A DNA stretch of 64,000 bases. Origin: a virus. Below the pieces are notes generated by a model. The model was not told the DNA's origin and searched no databases. It worked only from the letters and a program-made list of their open reading frames with translations. Below are positions 17,741 through 25,854 of the stretch, in pieces. How positions within the stretch are numbered: the first letter of the stretch is position 1; every line of letters begins with the position of its first letter. Both the position numbers and the translations under genes were made by a program. The stretch covers positions 1 to 64,000 of IMG/VR virus record IMGVR_UViG_3300031774_000005; one strand, 5' to 3'.

Positions 17741-18409
17741 ATGTCATTAATGACAGGCTTTGCTATATTAGTTGGTGAAGCAGTTATTGGTTTTTGGAAG
17801 AAAGTCCACGCTATTAATTTTGGAGTGTATGGAGCAACAATGGTTGGTAAAACAACACTAAGTCACCAATTAAGAACAAGGGGAGAAGTTCCTCAAATTA
17901 ATGAAAGAACAGTAGGACTACATAGAGCATCGAGAAAAAATGTAAAAATTGATGGTGATTCACATACAATAAAAAGTGCTGACATAGGAGGGGAAGCGAT
18001 TTATTGGAAAGAATGGGTCAAAGATATGCAAAAGCGTAGAGTAAAATATATTATTTTTATGATAGACCATAGGCATTTAGATAATGAAGCAAATTTAGAC
18101 CATCAAGTAGCATGGAAGTTTTTAGTTGATACCATTGTGTCGGATTTATGGCCAACAAATAGGAAAAAAAGAGAATCGGATTATCCTATGGCTATCGGAA
18201 TATGGGCTAACAAATATGACATATGGGGAGAAAAATATCCATTAGAAGAAGGCCAAACCATAGACAAACATAAAATATTTGAACCTTTTAAGTATGGAAT
18301 GAGGCAGTTGAACGACAAGGGAATACCTTGTTTCAAATATATAGTATCGGCAAAATCAGACCCCGAAATGGTATATAGAGGCGTAATGACGATGATAAAG
18401 GATTATTGA
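17741..18409 (+). CDS. Small GTPase of Arf/Ras type
   Basis: 222 residues with all five GTPase motifs in order: G1 GATMVGKT (31-38), G2 threonine in RTVGL (T57), G3 DIGGE (81-85), G4 NKYD in WANKYD (157-160), G5 SAK (203-205). The D-x-G-G form of G3 and the TVGL switch are Arf-like; Arf has Gln where this has Glu85, so hydrolysis may differ. The first 25 residues are hydrophobic or amphipathic and could contact membrane. Two membrane protein genes precede it and an ADP-ribosyltransferase-like gene follows. Complete small GTPases are unexpected in a virus head-tail region. A MglA- or Arf-like switch acting on host membrane or on virion assembly is possible. Confidence 0.85.
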   Translation: MSLMTGFAILVGEAVIGFWKKVHAINFGVYGATMVGKTTLSHQLRTRGEVPQINERTVGLHRASRKNVKIDGDSHTIKSADIGGEAIYWKEWVKDMQKRRVKYIIFMIDHRHLDNEANLDHQVAWKFLVDTIVSDLWPTNRKKRESDYPMAIGIWANKYDIWGEKYPLEEGQTIDKHKIFEPFKYGMRQLNDKGIPCFKYIVSAKSDPEMVYRGVMTMIKDY

Positions 18410-18414
18410 TTATT

Positions 18415-18975
18415 ATGTGGTTTAATATCTTAAAAAGACAAACTAAATTATACAATTATGACCCAGATTTTTTAAATCCTTATGGCGAAGTGTCTCACTT
18501 TCATGGAAGCAGGGCATCAAAAGAAAAATTATTAGAAGAAGGATTAAAACCTCAAGGAAAATATATTAGTCATCCTAAAGGATATACAAAAGAACATTAT
18601 AGAGATTTAGTTAAACCCGATAATAAAAATAAAAAATCATTGATATGGGCGGCAGGAAAAGAACAAGGACTTCCCTTAGAATACGGAGAATCTAAAGAAA
18701 ATGTCAAAGAAACAAAAGTTGATTATAATTCTTTATTTGATGAAAGGGGAATGCTATTACCAAATCCTAAAATTCTTGAATCTAACAAAACTATAAGGAC
18801 AGAAGGAAATATAGTAGGCATTAGAGGAAAGGATATTGATTGGAACAGAAGCGAGTCACCTATTTACAAAATAGGAACAAAATGGTATATCCATAATAAA
18901 CCAATTGACCCAGATAGATTAGTATTTCTAACAATAGAACAATGGAAAAAATATTTAAACAAGAAAGGCGATTAA
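18415..18975 (+). CDS. ADP-ribosyltransferase/Tpt1-like protein with N-terminal FNILK tag
   Basis: 186 residues from ATG 18415 (TTG 18406 overlaps the previous stop). It begins MWFNILKR, the tag shared with head proteins. Residues 28-45 read HFHGSRASKEKLLEEGLKP, matching the first motif of the ART/RNA 2'-phosphotransferase superfamily (H-G-S/T, helix, then G-L-x-P). Near the end KWYIHNKPIDPDRLVFL fits the final strand with I-x-P-x-x-L seen in many members. No certain catalytic Glu can be assigned. If it is packaged and injected, it would parallel T4 Alt, a tagged and processed ART. Fold call is by pattern only. Confidence 0.5.
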   Translation: MWFNILKRQTKLYNYDPDFLNPYGEVSHFHGSRASKEKLLEEGLKPQGKYISHPKGYTKEHYRDLVKPDNKNKKSLIWAAGKEQGLPLEYGESKENVKETKVDYNSLFDERGMLLPNPKILESNKTIRTEGNIVGIRGKDIDWNRSESPIYKIGTKWYIHNKPIDPDRLVFLTIEQWKKYLNKKGD

Positions 18976-18976
18976 A

Positions 18977-19639
18977 ATGTATAACAACCAATTAATAGGA
19001 CAAACCGCACCGCAACAATTTAACCCTGCACTAAATCCCTTACAACAAGCAAGGGCAAGTGGGGTTGTTCAAGAATATAAGTTTATAACTTTTAAACCAA
19101 AGAAGCAACAAAAGGAACTTATTAATGTTTTAAAAGCAGAACCTAAAAAATTTATAGGAATTAAATATGGTAAAAAATTTAATTTAAAAGATAGGTGCGT
19201 TGTTTGCGGGTATCATCATATTTGGGAACAAGGAGATTATATGCGACCACCTATTCCTTTAGATGGAGTAATTAAAGGAAGACCACTAAGAGGAACATAT
19301 TGCCCTAAACACGCATCACATTATATGCAGTTAGAAATGCTACAACAACAGATACTTGCAGATAAACACGGATTAGATTTTAAAGCGTTTAAACCTAAGA
19401 TGCCAAAGATACTAAAAAGTGGCCCAATCAAAAGTTTAACAAGAGAAGATGTTTTGTCATTAACTAACGCAGGTTGGTTTATAACCCCGCCCGCTTTAGC
19501 AGATAACAAGACGGCTACTGATGAAGTAATACGATTAATCACAGAAATAAATATAATGACAGACAGAATGAATCATTTGATGTTAAAATACGAAATTAAG
19601 GCAACTAACGAAGAACCAATAGAAAATAAGGAGGACTAA
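18977..19639 (+). CDS. Zinc-finger-containing structural-module protein
   Basis: 220 residues. A metal site is likely from CVVCGYHH (about 75-82) with YCPKHASHY (about 112-120). The N-terminus is Gln/Pro rich, and a helical C-terminus (about 180-215) follows. It also contains PKILKSG and NVLKAEP, weaker relatives of the ILK motif. Coupled closely to the ART-like gene. Function unknown; perhaps a head or neck component. Confidence 0.6.
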   Translation: MYNNQLIGQTAPQQFNPALNPLQQARASGVVQEYKFITFKPKKQQKELINVLKAEPKKFIGIKYGKKFNLKDRCVVCGYHHIWEQGDYMRPPIPLDGVIKGRPLRGTYCPKHASHYMQLEMLQQQILADKHGLDFKAFKPKMPKILKSGPIKSLTREDVLSLTNAGWFITPPALADNKTATDEVIRLITEINIMTDRMNHLMLKYEIKATNEEPIENKED

Positions 19640-19641
19640 TT

Positions 19642-20295
19642 ATGGGAATATTAGGAACAAGTAATGGAACAGTGATGAACGCAGTTCAAGCAACAAGCGA
19701 CCAACAATTTAAGAATGTAAATAATTTACTTTCTTTACAAGATAATCATGTTGAGGAATTTTTTCAATATCATGGTGAACAATTTTTATCGGCTCTTGAA
19801 AAACTAATGGAAGATGTAGTTCAACGAGTTGTTTCTCAAATGCTTAGTAAATTAGCATTTACATCTAACGGTGCTTCTATAACAATTAATGCTGATGCTA
19901 TGAGAGAATTTGAAAAAATTACTCAAGAGAATATTGATTTGGATATTCAAAAGTTGCTAAATTCAGCAATTAATACAGAAGTAGTTAATCAAAGAAAATT
20001 AGCCAAACAACAATATTTAGAATCTCAAGGATTTAGTGGCGGTGGACAAATGCAACAACCAAGCGCAGGTATGGCAGTAGCGGGATTAACAGGTAATACT
20101 CAACAATATCAACAAATGCAAGGTGCTATGAATAATGGAACAGGCTATCCTATTCCTCCTAATGGAACAGACGGATATGGTAGGCCATATTGGATTGATG
20201 CTCAAGGACAAATGAGTTATGAACCCCCACAAAGCGGTTTAGGATTAGGTTCAGCAATACAAAAAGGTGCGGCTTGGGCTAAATGGCTAATGTGA
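19642..20295 (+). CDS. Helical protein with Gln/Gly-rich tail
   Basis: 217 residues. The N-terminal 130 are helical (HVEEFFQYHGEQFLSALEKL, VVQRVVSQMLSKL); residues 130-200 are rich in Gln, Gly, Pro and Asn (QYQQMQGAMNNGTGYPIPP), followed by a short helix. GGAGGACTAATT precedes ATG. Likely a minor structural protein; family not recognised. Confidence 0.55.
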   Translation: MGILGTSNGTVMNAVQATSDQQFKNVNNLLSLQDNHVEEFFQYHGEQFLSALEKLMEDVVQRVVSQMLSKLAFTSNGASITINADAMREFEKITQENIDLDIQKLLNSAINTEVVNQRKLAKQQYLESQGFSGGGQMQQPSAGMAVAGLTGNTQQYQQMQGAMNNGTGYPIPPNGTDGYGRPYWIDAQGQMSYEPPQSGLGLGSAIQKGAAWAKWLM

Positions 20296-20308
20296 GGGGG
20301 AAATAAAT

Positions 20309-22018
20309 ATGGTCGCTTTTAGATGGGGTAATCAAAACTTATCCTTACCAAATTCCGCTAACTTTCTTAAGACGGAAATGAATGATTTTCTTAGCACAGG
20401 GGATAGAAGTTTTGTGGTTAAATTTAAGCGAGCAAAAGAAAGTGTTCAAGGTAGCAATTTAAATGAACAAGAGTTTATGGGTGAATTTAAAAAAATTTAT
20501 GAGGAAGTTTTACAACAACCTCTAAAACCACTTTTAGAAAATAAAGATGGTTGGAAACAATTTTCAAATATAAAGTCAGGTAAAAAGGGAACAATAACTA
20601 ATCAAGCCAATATTGATTTTATTGACGACCAAAAAATAGAAAATCTTACTGATGCTAAAGTATTAACAAGATTAAAAGGTGCAGGTGCGCTTGAATTTGC
20701 TAAAGAAGGTAAAGTTGAATTACCACCATTTCCTTTTGAAGAAGCATTTCCTAAGAGTGAGTTCACGCTTGGATATGGTCGGGATTTAGAAAAATTTATT
20801 GATGATGATGTTAGATTAAGAGTTAATTCACAAGGCGACGGTTGGAATTTAGCATACAAAAAAGAAAATGCAAGATTAGATGCACATATGCAAATAATTT
20901 TTCCTCCTATTGATGAAGGAAAAATAATGGCAGAAAAAGCCGATTATATTCTTGAAACAACAGGACAAAACGCTACTTTTAAATCGAAATCATCGCAGTT
21001 AAAGGTAGGAACTGAAATTATAGAGCATTCTTTTGATTTAACGGAAAAAGACCTAAAAAAGATAGGGGCTTTGTTTAAAGGAACACAATTAACACCAATG
21101 AAATTAGTTGATGATAAATTTGAAGTTGATGGGGAAAGACAACCAATTACTACCAAAATAGGTGGTGAAGGTTTAGAAAGTGAATTGGCTTTCTTAACTG
21201 CATTGAGCGATTTAGAAAGGACTCAAGAAATGTTAGATGAAGATATTGTTGTGTTAGGTGAACAATACTATTACTATAAGCAACCAAGCGGAACATTGGA
21301 TAATATAAATTTAGATTTACTTGATGAAGCAAAAGAATTTGTATTCGCAAATCAAGAACTACTCTTAAGAATATTAAAGCCGTATCTTGATGAACCAACG
21401 GCAGTATATACAGGAAAAATACTTGCTAACATTAAAACAAAACAAAAGCCTAAAGATACTTTTAGAGCCACCGCATTATCAACACAAACAAAAGACGCAA
21501 AATACTCAAAAACAAGATATGCTGAAAATAAAGAAAATCCGGAAGAAAGAATAACACCGGAAAAATACAAAGCCCTTCCTATTGAAGAAAGAAAAAAATA
21601 CAAATTAGTTTCTAAACCATTAACAGACGAAGAAATAATGGAATTAACAGAACAGGCATTTAAGCATAAAGAAACCGGAGAAACTATTTCCGAATTAGGC
21701 TATCAAGCACTATCTAATGAAGATAAAAAGAATTACAAGACTAATCTTCAAGTTCTTGAAACAAAAGAAGGAGTTTCGGGGGCTAATATAAGAGGCATGG
21801 AAACTTACGGTGGCCAAGAATACAAATATGATTCAATTAATTCACACAACGCAGAAGAATTGTTTGCGAATGCCTTTGTTGAATGTCAAATATATGTAAT
21901 CAACAATGGTGAATATAATTTGAATCCATTTAGAAGAGGGGCAGGTAATAGGGCTTTGTCTAAAGAAATTAACAAACTAAAAAGAAATGTTAGAAGATTA
22001 AAGAAAATATTTGGGTGA
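20309..22018 (+). CDS. Large unidentified virion-region protein with two Y-x-A-L-x-x-E repeats
   Basis: 569 residues, no recognised family. Charged, mixed alpha/beta. Residues about 405-475 hold two related units: ITPEKYKALPIEERKKYKLV and ISELGYQALSNEDKKNYKTN, a motif of the sort found repeated in phage structural proteins. The extreme C-terminus is strongly basic (RALSKEINKLKRNVRRLKK). Its location between head accessory and connector genes suggests a minor head or neck component. GAGGGGGAAATAAAT is the ribosome site. Confidence 0.6.
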   Translation: MVAFRWGNQNLSLPNSANFLKTEMNDFLSTGDRSFVVKFKRAKESVQGSNLNEQEFMGEFKKIYEEVLQQPLKPLLENKDGWKQFSNIKSGKKGTITNQANIDFIDDQKIENLTDAKVLTRLKGAGALEFAKEGKVELPPFPFEEAFPKSEFTLGYGRDLEKFIDDDVRLRVNSQGDGWNLAYKKENARLDAHMQIIFPPIDEGKIMAEKADYILETTGQNATFKSKSSQLKVGTEIIEHSFDLTEKDLKKIGALFKGTQLTPMKLVDDKFEVDGERQPITTKIGGEGLESELAFLTALSDLERTQEMLDEDIVVLGEQYYYYKQPSGTLDNINLDLLDEAKEFVFANQELLLRILKPYLDEPTAVYTGKILANIKTKQKPKDTFRATALSTQTKDAKYSKTRYAENKENPEERITPEKYKALPIEERKKYKLVSKPLTDEEIMELTEQAFKHKETGETISELGYQALSNEDKKNYKTNLQVLETKEGVSGANIRGMETYGGQEYKYDSINSHNAEELFANAFVECQIYVINNGEYNLNPFRRGAGNRALSKEINKLKRNVRRLKKIFG

Positions 22019-22023
22019 TAACG

Positions 22024-23328
22024 ATGGGAACAACCATATCGCCAAGCGACTTTACTGAAATAAACCCTGACTATTCACAAGGCAGGGGATTTTATACTAA
22101 TGCAACAGAAGTCGCTAACCTATTACAAATACCTGCTTTTACAAATAGCACTTATCCAACAGTTGCTCAAGTTGGAAATATAATAAAAAGAGTTGAAGGA
22201 ATTATTGATGATAAAGTCAAGCGTTCCTTTAGACCAATTATTACTAAAGATGAATACCATAACTTTGAATTTTCAAGAAGGCCACATAAAACATATTTTG
22301 GTGGCCATGTTGGATTTGTTCAACTAAAACAAATGAAAGTTAGAAAAATAGTTTCCTTGTTAGTTTGGCAAGGAGGTTCATATGAAGAGTTAGCATCAGC
22401 GCAAGCAAAAATACATTTTCTTGAAAATTTTAGAGATTTAAATTCAATCATATTACAACTACCTAATAGCGGTGTATCTTTTGAGTTGTTATCGGAGAAT
22501 GACATAACTGATTTAGCAAATAGTGAATTTTGTAATACATTTGGATTAAAAACCACTAATGATGAGATTACTGCACTAATCAATGAATCTTTCCCTTCTG
22601 CTACATCTTCTTTTACCGGAGCAACTGCGCCAAAGGCTCTAACCTCTTCTAATCTATCCATTTCCGACTTTTTCTATGCCTCAAAAGATAAGAATAATGG
22701 CAAGCAACTTCTCATTTCCTCCCTACTTTCCGGTGATGATGGGGCAGATTGTGTATTAAAAGCAACCATAAAACAATCATGCACTACTGCTAACTCATCA
22801 ACTGCTCTTACTGTTGCGGATTCATCTAAATTAGGTGTTGGTATGACTGTTAGCGGAACAGGCATTACAGGAACAATTACTATTGCTTCAATTACAGATG
22901 GAACGCATGTTGTATTAAGTGCGCCAGCATCAGCAAGCGGAACAAATGTTCTTACTTTTACTGCAACAGATACAATACCAACAGTTTGTAATCTTGTTGA
23001 TTTTACAGACAAAGAAGATTTGAATAGGCTTGGTTCTTTTTGGACAATTGGTGAAGAAGGCCGAATATTCTTTTTCAACGATTACCCATTCCATGCTAAT
23101 AATTCTGTAATAGTTTCTTATGTTGCAGGTGATGGTAGAGTTCCTTCTGCTATACATGAAGCCGCTACAAAATTAGTTTCGGCTGAAATAATAAGGCACG
23201 ACGACCAAAGCATATTAATTGCAGAAACAGGAGCAAATATTTCTACTAAAGAAAAGTATGATATACTCCGAAAAGAGGGAATGGATATTCTAAAGGGTAA
23301 AGGCGACCTTGTATATTTCTTGGATTGA
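22024..23328 (+). CDS. Head-tail connector/adaptor protein with inserted beta domain
   Basis: 434 residues from ATG 22024. The ends resemble gp6/gp15-type adaptors: N-terminal helices NATEVANLLQIPAF and VGNIIKRVEGIIDDKV, and C-terminal helices IHEAATKLVSAEIIRH and EKYDILRKEGMDILKG. Between them about 75 residues form a Thr/Ser/Val-rich beta module (SSKLGVGMTVSGTGITG...) that is similar to a segment inside the giant tail protein at 34155-34360. The adaptor function follows from order: it precedes two neck genes and the tail tube gene. Confidence 0.65.
   Translation: MGTTISPSDFTEINPDYSQGRGFYTNATEVANLLQIPAFTNSTYPTVAQVGNIIKRVEGIIDDKVKRSFRPIITKDEYHNFEFSRRPHKTYFGGHVGFVQLKQMKVRKIVSLLVWQGGSYEELASAQAKIHFLENFRDLNSIILQLPNSGVSFELLSENDITDLANSEFCNTFGLKTTNDEITALINESFPSATSSFTGATAPKALTSSNLSISDFFYASKDKNNGKQLLISSLLSGDDGADCVLKATIKQSCTTANSSTALTVADSSKLGVGMTVSGTGITGTITIASITDGTHVVLSAPASASGTNVLTFTATDTIPTVCNLVDFTDKEDLNRLGSFWTIGEEGRIFFFNDYPFHANNSVIVSYVAGDGRVPSAIHEAATKLVSAEIIRHDDQSILIAETGANISTKEKYDILRKEGMDILKGKGDLVYFLD
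22780..22970 (+). repeat. Beta module shared with the giant tail protein (copy 1)
   Basis: Codes CTTANSSTALTVADSSKL followed by GVGMTVSGTGI. The copy at 34155-34360 codes CTTTNGSPDVVVQDSSNL and VVGMTVGGVGV. Both share GATTCATCTAA and GGTATGACTGTTAG-like stretches at DNA level. This looks like a mobile immunoglobulin- or fibronectin-like insert used in two virion proteins. Confidence 0.6.
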
Positions 23329-23333
23329 TTAAC

Positions 23334-23549
23334 ATGGCAGTTGAAATAAATGTTAAAAAACTCCATGAGTTATATGAAATAGAAAAGGAAAGACAACTTG
23401 CTATGAAAGAATTGTCCGAACAATTAGGTTATGATATTTCATTCAGCGATAATGAAGTAATGCAAAACGCCATACAGTCATATAATAAATATATTAACAA
23501 AACAATAGAACAGGAGGTATTATCATTGATGAAGTCTCTCTTCTTATAG
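23334..23549 (+). CDS. Small helical neck-region protein
   Basis: 71 residues from ATG 23334; GTG/TTG forms upstream overlap the previous stop. Helical and charged (INVKKLHELYEIEKERQLAM). Its last codons contain GGAGGT, which is the ribosome site for the next gene, and its C-terminus overlaps that gene's start. Unknown function; probably neck or tail completion. Confidence 0.55.
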   Translation: MAVEINVKKLHELYEIEKERQLAMKELSEQLGYDISFSDNEVMQNAIQSYNKYINKTIEQEVLSLMKSLFL

Positions 23550-24040
23550 ACCTATTATCAACTCAATGGTCGTCTAATGCTACGGCGTTAGTAAGTGCAG
23601 GAACAATTGGTGTTTCTCATGCTATTACTCCGGATTTTATTGATATTAGAACAATGTCGGCTAATAAAGGAGTTAGAGTTGATTTAAGCAGAACTCCTGC
23701 AACAATTGTTGTGTTTGAAGATTCACAAAATATTGAATATCCAACTGTGACTTATGATATTAGAAATGAATCATATACATTTACTTTACATATTAGAGTT
23801 TTACATGATGAAAGAGCAGGATTAGATGCTTCTTATGGCAAAGATAGGCTAAGGGCTATATACTTGATACTTCGTAGAGTGCTTGAAAGCAAGAGGCACG
23901 GTTATACTTCAAGTGACGGTTCTAAATTTCAACAATTATTTTTAGGTGCAAGAAGTGAAAGTAATGACCGAGCAAAACGGCTTTTCGGATATAAGATTAC
24001 ATTAGAAGCAAAAAGATATGCATTAAACATTCCCTCGTAA
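23525..24040 (+). CDS. Tail-completion-like protein with non-canonical ATT start
   Basis: The coding frame is clearly open from 23498, and the sequence IDEVSLLIDLLSTQWSS continues smoothly into the downstream protein, but no ATG, GTG or TTG occurs before 23654. GGAGGT at 23513-23518 ends six bases before ATT 23525, so initiation at AUU (or the nearby ATC 23522) is likely; length 171 residues. A start at ATG 23654 would discard 43 well-formed residues. Composition and position (after the connector, before tail tube) suit a tail-completion protein: VTYDIRNESYTFTLHIRV, then LRAIYLILRRVLESK. Confidence 0.65.
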   Translation: MDEVSLLIDLLSTQWSSNATALVSAGTIGVSHAITPDFIDIRTMSANKGVRVDLSRTPATIVVFEDSQNIEYPTVTYDIRNESYTFTLHIRVLHDERAGLDASYGKDRLRAIYLILRRVLESKRHGYTSSDGSKFQQLFLGARSESNDRAKRLFGYKITLEAKRYALNIPS

Positions 24041-24066
24041 GTTAGTAAGGAAAGGGGAGCGATAAT

Positions 24067-25671
24067 ATGGTAAATAACGAAATTTTTTTAGGAAGCGGCT
24101 CAAGCACAACACTCATACCCGAACAGGATATTTATATTCCTCTTGACGGAACGGGTGGTGGAGTATCAACAGTCACAGTCACACCGGATAATGCTTTTGA
24201 TGCGGTTTTTAAATTTGTTCCTAATATTTACATTGGTTGTAATATTGATATTTATACTGCCGCTAATGCTCTAATTTCAAGCCATACTGTTGCTTCAAAT
24301 GCAGTAGATACCATTACTCTCTCAAGTAATGTTGGTTCGGGAACTCCTGCTTATGCACTATTAAGAGCATATGGTTCTCCTTCACCACACCCCGAAGTTG
24401 GCGGCAGACAATGTTTATTGGCTGATAATTACTTAGGATTGATGGAATCAGTCACATTTCCTAATTTAAGCCAAGAATTGAAACAAATGAATCTTGGTCT
24501 TGGTGGAACAAGAAACTTTACTTTCCAATACAAAGGAATTAGAACTGCTGATAATGGCTCTCTTGCTTTAGTCGCAAATACAGGTGCTTGGCTTTATTAC
24601 GCTTTTGGGGCTATGGATGCTATTACTTTTACCAGAAAAACACATCTAACAGTCACTTATCCTGCCGATACTGCGCCTCCAACCGGAACTGCTGATGCCA
24701 TTTATATTGAAGGAACAAATGTTGGAAATGACGGAACTGCAATAGTCACGGAAACAGGCCCACACTTTTATAGAACAGTAAAAGGCGGAACAACTCTTGT
24801 TCCTCCTGTTGATTTTACAGTTTTTCCTACATCAAATGCAAATAATCAAACCGTAGATTTTGATACAGATGGAAGGCCGAAAAACATTACTTATACAATT
24901 AAAGAACTTAATAGCGACCAATTGCCTTCATTTAGCCTTGAACAATCAATGGCTAAAGACCCTGCAAGTTTGACTACAAACGCAAATATTGGTGCAAGTC
25001 CAAACCCTCTTGATGAATCTAATAACTTTGTTAGAATCGCAAGAGGTTGCCGTGTTAATTCATTAACTATTGAAGCATCCGAAGGTGAAGAATTAAAAAT
25101 GAATATGGATATTAATGCAAGAGTAGTTGATAGTATTAGTGATTTATATGCTTCTGCCTCTTTACAAACAGATTATGTTTCAAGAGCAGGTCAAACAGAT
25201 AATGCTAATTTGTTTAACTTTAATGCAGGAACAAACCATGCTTCACCATTCTTTTTCTCTCAAGGAACATTTAGCGCATTTGGCCAACAATTTTTGAAAG
25301 TTAATTCAGTAAGTATTGCTATCAATAACAACTTGATGGATAAAAGATACATGGGCGGTCATAGAGATATGAAAGAGGGTATTCCTGCACAACGCTCATA
25401 TGAAATTACTTTTGAAGCAGTTGTGACTGACGATTTACTATTCAAAGAAATGCTTAATGAAACAGAAAACACAAGTGCAAATCGTGTGAGTTTTACTTTC
25501 ACAAAGCCCGATACAAGCGAAAGTATAAATTTAGTATTCAAAGATTATTTCCTTGACACAACAGAAATTACTATTCCTGACGATAAAGGGCCAATTAGTT
25601 TTAGCGCAACAATTAAGCCAAGAAATCTACATTCTTGTTCGATTATAACTGATTATGTCCTCATGGGGTGA
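24067..25671 (+). CDS. Tail tube protein
   Basis: 534 residues. The second half fits the tail tube family: LPSFSLEQSMAK, IARGCRVNSLTIEASEGEEL, MNMDINARVV, then VSIAINNNLMDK and QRSYEITFEAVVTDD. The N-terminal part has Ig-like strands (VSTVTVTPDNAFDAVFKFV). It would polymerise into the tail tube; no sheath gene is present, so a siphovirus-like tail is expected. Two small chaperone-like frames and the tape measure follow, the standard order. Confidence 0.8.
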   Translation: MVNNEIFLGSGSSTTLIPEQDIYIPLDGTGGGVSTVTVTPDNAFDAVFKFVPNIYIGCNIDIYTAANALISSHTVASNAVDTITLSSNVGSGTPAYALLRAYGSPSPHPEVGGRQCLLADNYLGLMESVTFPNLSQELKQMNLGLGGTRNFTFQYKGIRTADNGSLALVANTGAWLYYAFGAMDAITFTRKTHLTVTYPADTAPPTGTADAIYIEGTNVGNDGTAIVTETGPHFYRTVKGGTTLVPPVDFTVFPTSNANNQTVDFDTDGRPKNITYTIKELNSDQLPSFSLEQSMAKDPASLTTNANIGASPNPLDESNNFVRIARGCRVNSLTIEASEGEELKMNMDINARVVDSISDLYASASLQTDYVSRAGQTDNANLFNFNAGTNHASPFFFSQGTFSAFGQQFLKVNSVSIAINNNLMDKRYMGGHRDMKEGIPAQRSYEITFEAVVTDDLLFKEMLNETENTSANRVSFTFTKPDTSESINLVFKDYFLDTTEITIPDDKGPISFSATIKPRNLHSCSIITDYVLMG

Positions 25672-25676
25672 TTATA

Positions 25677-25805
25677 ATGAGTTATACGAAAAACGAAAAA
25701 AGAGCATTAATGCTAAAAAAGAAGTTAGAGGCTGAATCAGCAAAAAAGAAGAAACCAAAGAAATCAAAGGCTATGGAAGAGACTACTACTGAATCAGCAG
25801 AATAA
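25677..25805 (+). CDS. 42-residue lysine-rich protein
   Basis: A short frame with start MSYTKNEKRALMLKKKLEAE, then a Lys-rich stretch (AKKKKPKKSK) and an acidic/Thr end. GGGGTGATTATA before its ATG is the same type of ribosome site as in neighbours, which supports translation. Between tail tube and the tail chaperone genes. Function unknown; the basic middle could bind nucleic acid. Confidence 0.55.
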   Translation: MSYTKNEKRALMLKKKLEAESAKKKKPKKSKAMEETTTESAE

Positions 25806-25811
25806 TATTCC

Positions 25812-25838
25812 ACCAACACCGTTTGTTTGTTTGTTGGT
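25812..25838 (+). terminator. Perfect 7-bp stem-loop after tail tube genes
   Basis: ACCAACA (25812-25818) pairs with TGTTGGT (25832-25838) around a 13-base T/G-rich loop. No T-run follows, so it may be an mRNA 3' stabiliser or attenuator limiting read-through after the abundant tail tube transcript rather than a classic terminator. Confidence 0.35.
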
Positions 25839-25854
25839 ATAAAAGGTGGAGAAT

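Noticed and set aside
22320-23157. Minus-strand frames in the connector gene
   Set aside because: Shadows of a coding region. No ribosome sites, and wrong strand for the arm.
24067-25671. Tail sheath protein
   Set aside because: Pattern fits a tube protein, and no second contractile gene set is present.
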